From the NCBI GenBank assembly GCA_937906495.1, contig CALCVT010000112.1, positions 1 through 18,154 on the forward strand: a stretch of 18,154 nt of DNA, written 5' to 3'. This stretch comes from an uncultured Prevotella sp. (lineage in GTDB: Bacteria; Bacteroidota; Bacteroidia; Bacteroidales; Bacteroidaceae). Shown in pieces: positions 14,678 through 18,154 of this stretch; position 1 is the stretch's first letter, and each line of letters starts with the position of its first letter. The position numbers and the translations under genes were made by a program. The notes under the pieces are model-generated. The model searched no databases. It was given only the letters and a program-made list of their open reading frames with translations, and had not been told where the DNA came from.

Positions 14678-15781
14678 TCAGCAGCCACTTCCGGCTCCTT
14701 GTTTTTTGGCATTGAGCGCTTCTTCCTGCTTAGCCGTACTCAGCAGCCCGCAGGCCGCAAAAATATCTTGTCCCCGGGATGCACGGATGGTGGTAAATAA
14801 CCCGTGCGAGGTAAGATAATCCCTAAATTTAACCATTGCCTCGTTCGACACCCCACGCAAAGGAGTGTCGGGGATATCATGAAAACGTATCAGATTGATA
14901 CGGCAATCCAGTCCTTCAAGAAGTTTGAGCAAAGCATCAGCATGATGGATACTATCGTTTATTCCGTCAAAAACAATATACTCGAACGACACACGGCGCT
15001 GACGCGAAACATGCCCATCGGCCATCCGTGCCGGATTTTTACGACAAAAATCGTATTGTTTCAGCACATTCACCACTTCTACAATACTGAAGGCACGCTC
15101 TGCAGGCATCAGAGCCAATCGTCCCTCAGGCAGGGGATGGTGCAGACTAATAGCCAAATGGCATTGACTTTCGTCCAAAAAGCGGATAAGGCCTTTAGCC
15201 AAACCCACACTCGACACCGTAATGCGCTTCGGGCTCCAGGCATACCCCCACTCTGCGGTCAAAACATGCGTTGCCCGCAACACGGCATCAAGATTGTCAA
15301 ACGGCTCACCCTGCCCCATAAACACCACATTCGTCAGTGTTTCGGCTTCGGGCAAGGAGTATAACTGGTTAAGAATATCAGCAGCTGTAAGCGAGGCCAC
15401 ATATCCCTGCCGACCGGTCATACAAAAGCGGCACCCCATTTTACAGCCTACCTGAGAACTTACACAAAGTGTAGCACGCTCGCCATCAGGAATATATACC
15501 GTTTCAATAAAATCGCCTTTAGCCGTAGCATAAAGGTATTTTACGGTACCATCCACCGAGCGTTGCCCGTCGACAGGCGGAGTGCAGCCTATCTGATAGG
15601 ACGCACCAAGCCGTTCGCGCGCCTGCCGCGACAAATTGGTCATGGCATCAAAATCCTTGACCCGCTTGCGGTAAATCCAGTCGGCAAGTTGCTTGCCTAC
15701 AAAAGCAGGCAGCCCGAGTTCAACTGCAATAGCCTTCAGTTCATCGAGCGTGCAACCCAACAAAGGAGGTAAATTATTCAA
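14678..15781 (-). CDS. rlmN: Dual-specificity RNA methyltransferase RlmN
   Basis: A radical-SAM enzyme that methylates C2 of adenine 2503 in 23S rRNA and adenine 37 in some tRNAs. The 367-residue protein begins with a helical RNA-binding domain (about 1-75). The 4Fe-4S motif CKMGCRFC (C113, C117, C120) follows, with MTGRQGY after it. Other conserved parts are VVFMGQGEPFDN (152-163), ITVSSVG (187-193), LAISLHHP (209-216) and FEYIVFDGIND (266-276). The resolving/acceptor cysteine near the C-terminus is in FAACGLL (C344), corresponding to E. coli Cys355. The ATG at 15781 gives a normal N-terminus, but no purine-rich ribosome-binding site lies before it. It is the first gene of the minus-strand run that continues to pdxA and perhaps to the lipid block. 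Confidence 0.96.
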   Translation of the reverse strand: MNNLPPLLGCTLDELKAIAVELGLPAFVGKQLADWIYRKRVKDFDAMTNLSRQARERLGASYQIGCTPPVDGQRSVDGTVKYLYATAKGDFIETVYIPDGERATLCVSSQVGCKMGCRFCMTGRQGYVASLTAADILNQLYSLPEAETLTNVVFMGQGEPFDNLDAVLRATHVLTAEWGYAWSPKRITVSSVGLAKGLIRFLDESQCHLAISLHHPLPEGRLALMPAERAFSIVEVVNVLKQYDFCRKNPARMADGHVSRQRRVSFEYIVFDGINDSIHHADALLKLLEGLDCRINLIRFHDIPDTPLRGVSNEAMVKFRDYLTSHGLFTTIRASRGQDIFAACGLLSTAKQEEALNAKKQGAGSGC

Positions 15782-15808
15782 AACAATAAGGAGGTTACAG
15801 AAAACAGA

Positions 15809-15895
15809 TTAACGAGTTGGTAAGTCGGGACCTGCGCATTTTCGCTTTATGATATGCAAAAGAACAGCGCATCCATACACCTGCCAACTCGTTAA
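15809..15895 (-). terminator. Long-stem hairpin after the SPOR lipoprotein gene, before rlmN
   Basis: TTAACGAGTTGG (15809-15820) pairs perfectly with CCAACTCGTTAA (15884-15895), a 12-bp stem with a 63-base loop in which further short pairings are possible (for example TTTTCGC against GCAAAA). On the minus strand it is followed by TCTGTTTTC. It probably ends the lipoprotein transcript; being in the rlmN leader it could also act as an attenuator. Confidence 0.55.
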
Positions 15896-15913
15896 GAAAA
15901 CAATCATTCTATC

Positions 15914-16435
15914 TTATTTGCGATACAGCAGCCATGCACCGGGATAGGTCTGACGCAACGTGTTGCGCGACTGAACCGCTGAAGCCTTATCGGCAAACGA
16001 CGAAGCTACAACACGGAACCAACCGGTTTGACCATTGATCGTTTCATTTGTTTTAACAATGCGCGAATCATAACCTTCATTACGGAGGCGCGAATACTGA
16101 CCCTCGGCATTGACTTGTGTCACAAAACTACCTACGACTACGCTATACGTCTGAAGCGGGTTACCTGCAATTACGCTCAATTCACCCTGAATTTCACGTA
16201 CATCGCTATGATCTTCCACCACGGTAGTCTGAGTAGTAGTTGTAGTAACTACTTCGGGAGTTACCACCGGCTCTGTAGTTACAGGTTGCGAAACCACAGC
16301 CTGCTGCTCGGTTTGATTCTTCTCGGCAGTCATCGCCTGCTCATAAGCCTGACGGTAGGCACTTTCGCGTGACTTACAACTGGTAAACATTGCTACGGCA
16401 CACAAACTGAGTGCCAATACTAAATTCTTCTTCAT
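15914..16435 (-). CDS. SPOR-domain lipoprotein
   Basis: The 173-residue protein has a lipoprotein signal peptide (MKKNLVLALSLCAVAMFTSC) with lipobox FTSC and lipidated Cys20, so it should be anchored in the envelope, likely the outer membrane. Residues 21-90 are a Gln/Glu/Thr/Val-rich linker with a run of five threonines. A C-terminal SPOR domain (about 96-172) follows, with YSVVVGSFVTQVNAEGQYSR, GYDSRIVKT and WFRVVASSFADKASAVQSRN, which matches the usual beta-alpha-beta pattern. SPOR domains bind peptidoglycan stripped of stem peptides, often at division sites. It is transcribed away from the YtxH-like gene and ends before a hairpin. No partner gene indicates a more specific role. Confidence 0.88.
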   Translation of the reverse strand: MKKNLVLALSLCAVAMFTSCKSRESAYRQAYEQAMTAEKNQTEQQAVVSQPVTTEPVVTPEVVTTTTTQTTVVEDHSDVREIQGELSVIAGNPLQTYSVVVGSFVTQVNAEGQYSRLRNEGYDSRIVKTNETINGQTGWFRVVASSFADKASAVQSRNTLRQTYPGAWLLYRK

Positions 16436-16739
16436 TGTGTAGTCTTTTTATAGCTGCTAAAAGGGCACACACGACTAAAGCGACTTGCGCTCAAATCCGG
16501 GCAGTTTGCAAAAGCAATATATTACCCAAAAGTACGCATAAAACCCTTTGCGGTATTGCTGCATAATTCGGTTACAAATTTACGAAACCCTTTCTTTATA
16601 AAAAAGAAATTGGCGGTTAAATATGTTCAAAGATGCAGAAAAGTAACTTTTTCGAAAAAAAAGTCTTACAAAACACCCCGGATAAAAAAGTTTTATGTAT
16701 GTTTGTGGCGATTATTAACCACTTAACAACATACCAATT
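16436..16739. promoter_or_regulatory. Divergent promoter region of SPOR lipoprotein and YtxH-like genes
   Basis: The 304-base AT-rich gap separates two divergent genes. Minus-strand matches to TAnnTTTG are TACTTTTG (16534-16527) and TAAATTTG (16582-16575), for the lipoprotein. A plus-strand match, TATGTTTG (16698-16705), lies about 35 bases before the YtxH-like start. No convincing -33 boxes were found. A short inverted repeat of T/A tracts lies at about 16589-16610. No open frame of interest. Confidence 0.45.
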
Positions 16740-16943
16740 ATGAAAGGACTTAGCATTTTGGCAGCTTTCCTCGGCGGTGCAGCCGTAGGAGCAGCTTGTG
16801 GCATCCTCTTTGCCCCTGAAAAAGGTACAGATACTCGCGATAAAATTGCTGAAGCTATCCGCAAACGCGGCATCAAGTTGAACCGCAAGGAAATGGAAAG
16901 CCTCGTTGACGATATCGCCGACGAACTCCAGCCCGCAGAATAA
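16740..16943 (+). CDS. YtxH-like small membrane protein
   Basis: A 67-residue protein with one N-terminal hydrophobic, glycine/alanine-rich segment (about 4-25, LAAFLGGAAVGAACGILFAP) followed directly by EKGTDTRDKIAEAIRKRG, the standard YtxH (gas-vesicle/general stress-like) arrangement of a membrane anchor, APxxGxxxR motif and charged helix. The tail ELQPAE is acidic. The function of YtxH proteins is not settled; in Firmicutes some are stress-induced. In this window it is followed by a holin-like membrane protein and a small basic protein, a trio I recall from other Bacteroidales. A -7 box lies about 35 bases upstream and a structured terminator about 20 bases after the stop. Confidence 0.85.
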   Translation: MKGLSILAAFLGGAAVGAACGILFAPEKGTDTRDKIAEAIRKRGIKLNRKEMESLVDDIADELQPAE

Positions 16944-16963
16944 CTGTTGTGACACGTTCGCCT

Positions 16964-17038
16964 AAGGTTATAAGACAGCAAGCAGCGTTGCAGGCTTTCA
17001 GTCCCTGCTCCTACTTGTTGTCTCATAACCTTTTTTTT
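16964..17038 (+). terminator. Terminator after the YtxH-like gene
   Basis: AAGGTTATAAGACA (16964-16977) pairs with TGTCTCATAACCTT (17019-17032) with a single mismatch. An inner GCAGG/CCTGC stem occupies the loop, and eight Ts follow from 17031. It is a good intrinsic terminator, perhaps leaky, since no clear promoter separates it from the next gene. Confidence 0.75.
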
Positions 17039-17137
17039 AAACAGGTTCCTGCACTGACAAAACCGTCCGGCCAACAACAACAGCCACCCGTTAACCAGGC
17101 AGACACCTGCATGTATTCATCCTAAAACATTCTGAGT

Positions 17138-17554
17138 GTGATCTCGTCAGACAAAAATATTGAAACTATCAGCCAATTGATAGTAGAAGTCAAAAAGTAC
17201 GCTGAAATTAAGGGTAAATGCCTGCAAATTGACTTTGTAAGCAAACTAAGTAAACTCCTTGCGGCGCTTGTGGTAGTATCTGCGCTATTTTTGTTAGGAG
17301 CCATCGCCTTGGTGTTCATTTCCATGCTGGCAGCCTCACTCCTCGAGCCCATTGTTGGCGGAACGGCTTACAGCTACGCCATTATTGTAGCGTTTTACGC
17401 ACTTTTGGGAATTACAGTCTATATCAAACGACAAGCTTGGATCGAAGCCCCGATTGTAAATTTTCTAGGGCAGCTCTTTCTTGAAGAACAGTCAGACTCA
17501 CCACAAGCAGGCAACCCCAAAACTAACGAACCCTCTAACCGCCCAATAAAATGA
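17138..17554 (+). CDS. Holin-like membrane protein (phage holin superfamily III type)
   Basis: The 138-residue protein starts at a GTG (17138); an in-frame stop at 17123-17125 leaves no upstream ATG. An amphipathic helix (about 1-35, with KKYAEIKGKCLQIDFVSKL) is followed by two transmembrane segments (about 39-68 and 75-95) and a hydrophilic tail ending in a Pro/Asn-rich stretch. This fits the Phage_holin_3_6-like proteins found beside YtxH genes in Bacteroidetes; despite the family name there is no lysis gene or phage gene nearby, so a chromosomal membrane role is more likely. Its stop overlaps the next gene's start as ATGA (17551-17554). Confidence 0.75.
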   Translation: MISSDKNIETISQLIVEVKKYAEIKGKCLQIDFVSKLSKLLAALVVVSALFLLGAIALVFISMLAASLLEPIVGGTAYSYAIIVAFYALLGITVYIKRQAWIEAPIVNFLGQLFLEEQSDSPQAGNPKTNEPSNRPIK

Positions 17555-17823
17555 AGCAACCTGCCACATACACCATTGAGTCGCTGCAACAAAGACGCAA
17601 TCAACTCCAAAAACAGCTTAACAACAGCAAGGAGGTCATAACCGACCAATGGATTAAACTCTTTGCACCACCACAGGCCGAAACAAAAGTTCAAATGTGG
17701 GTTAACCAAGCCGAAAGAGCTTACGCCATTTACGATGGTGTGATGCTTGGCTACAAACTCATCAGAAAATTCAATATATTTGCGAGCCTTTTCCATCGTA
17801 AGAATAAAAACAAGAAAAAATAA
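17551..17823 (+). CDS. Small conserved hypothetical protein, lysine-rich C-terminus
   Basis: A 90-residue protein that I do not assign to a named family. The N-terminal part (about 8-30) is a Gln/Asn/Lys-rich probable coiled coil (SLQQRRNQLQKQLNNSKEVI). A middle WIKLFAPPQAETKVQMWVNQAERAY region follows, then a mildly hydrophobic DGVMLGYKLIRKFNIFASLF (62-81) and a basic tail of HRKNKNKKK. It overlaps the holin-like gene by 4 bases (ATGA), so the two are probably translated together and may act together at the membrane. An intrinsic terminator follows within a few bases. The function is unknown. Confidence 0.75.
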   Translation: MKQPATYTIESLQQRRNQLQKQLNNSKEVITDQWIKLFAPPQAETKVQMWVNQAERAYAIYDGVMLGYKLIRKFNIFASLFHRKNKNKKK

Positions 17824-17829
17824 ATCCGG

Positions 17830-17864
17830 GCGCTACATCCAATATTTGAGATGTAGCGCTTTTT
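17830..17864 (+). terminator. Intrinsic terminator of the holin-like gene pair
   Basis: GCGCTACATC (17830-17839) pairs perfectly with GATGTAGCGC (17850-17859), loop of ten bases, followed by TTTTT. It starts 6 bases after the stop codon. Confidence 0.88.
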
Positions 17865-18154
17865 ACATGCGATGCTTAATTTTTTAAACAACCGCTACTT
17901 GCGCCGCCAGCACCCTAACGACCCAAAGCAACCCTAAATTTGAATACCCACCAAATACTGCAAGCAAACAGCAGACATCCAGCATGCAGGAACTAGTACC
18001 ACCGCTGCCGCCACAATCTATTATTCAGGCGACAATCTTACCTTACGCACCCAAACAATTGGCACACAAGCAGCAACTTGGCCTGCACACATATTCGAAT
18101 TACCCGTTGGCGGAATTAATTTAGTGCATACTTAATTCTGCCGATGGGCTTATT
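17865..18154. other. Right-edge region without an intact gene
   Basis: After the terminator no complete gene is visible. A plus-strand frame from 17944 to 18135 (63 codons plus stop, no start codon, preceded by a TGA at 17941) reads coding-like, with IYYSGDNLTLRTQTIGTQAA in the middle, but matches no family I recognise and may be a gene remnant. The end holds a hairpin (18103-18148). Confidence 0.4.
18100..18148 (+). repeat. Near-palindromic hairpin with inverted copy of left-edge repeat
   Basis: Bases 18103-18119 and 18132-18148 form a 17-bp stem around a 12-base loop. On the plus-strand RNA all 17 positions pair, three of them as G-U wobbles. Bases 18100-18119 are the exact reverse complement of 67-86. 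The hairpin overlaps the end of the startless frame at 17944-18135. Confidence 0.6.

Noticed and set aside
14804..15364. 186-codon plus-strand open frame
   Set aside because: Antisense to the conserved radical-SAM core of rlmN; no family resemblance.
17138..17823. Prophage or lysis module suggested by the holin-like gene
   Set aside because: No endolysin, structural or integrase gene is nearby, and the YtxH-holin-like pairing is a chromosomal pattern in Bacteroidetes.
67..18148. Terminal inverted repeats of an 18-kb transposon or island
   Set aside because: The 20-bp match is at both edges, but the contents are ordinary core genes with no transposase or integrase, and the copies are not flanked by a target duplication that I can see.

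Overview
The window looks like a chromosomal segment of a gut-type Bacteroidales bacterium (Bacteroides/Prevotella relatives). The reasons are the yicC-gmk-nadD cluster, the rlmN-pdxA pair, the RsuA/RluB pseudouridine synthase with a long Gly/Tyr/Gln/Arg-rich leader, the near absence of Shine-Dalgarno sequences, and several upstream matches to the Bacteroidetes -7 promoter box TAnnTTTG. No phage, transposase, CRISPR array, rRNA or tRNA was recognised.

Layout. (1) 1-865, plus strand: the C-terminal third of an FtsX-type ABC transporter permease whose 5' part is missing, followed by a hairpin. (2) 1150-3316, plus strand: promoter, then yicC, gmk and nadD (the last two overlap by 4 bases). (3) A large bidirectional hairpin (3410-3472) separates nadD from a convergent L-rhamnose mutarotase-type gene. 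(4) 4250-8743, minus strand: purB with a good promoter match, the rRNA pseudouridine synthase gene, asnS and an intrinsic terminator. (5) 8915-15781, minus strand: rlmN, pdxA and then five genes ending at a strong terminator: nucleotidyltransferase, ATP-grasp protein, CDP-alcohol phosphatidyltransferase, membrane-embedded LPG-synthase/flippase-like protein and HAD phosphatase. (6) 15809-17864: a SPOR-domain lipoprotein gene (minus), divergent from a YtxH-like gene, a holin-like membrane protein gene and a small hypothetical gene (plus). (7) 17865-18154: no intact gene, a startless coding-like stretch and a near-perfect hairpin. One hairpin arm is repeated, inverted, at bases 67-86 at the other end of the window.

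How the genes work together. Most are housekeeping: RNA turnover, nucleotide and NAD synthesis, tRNA charging, rRNA modification, PLP synthesis and envelope maintenance. The part most likely to hold a less-described system is the five-gene minus-strand block at 8960-13339. By family, it has the parts for making a CDP-activated phospholipid head group: a nucleotidyltransferase to activate a phosphorylated polyol or alcohol, a CDP-alcohol phosphatidyltransferase to transfer it to lipid, an integral membrane protein, a phosphatase, and an ATP-grasp enzyme that could phosphorylate or ligate something to the head group. It recalls, from memory only, the inositol-lipid cluster of Bacteroides thetaiotaomicron, but no inositol-phosphate synthase is visible here, and the ATP-grasp protein and the altered CDP-alcohol motif stand out. 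The substrate is unknown.
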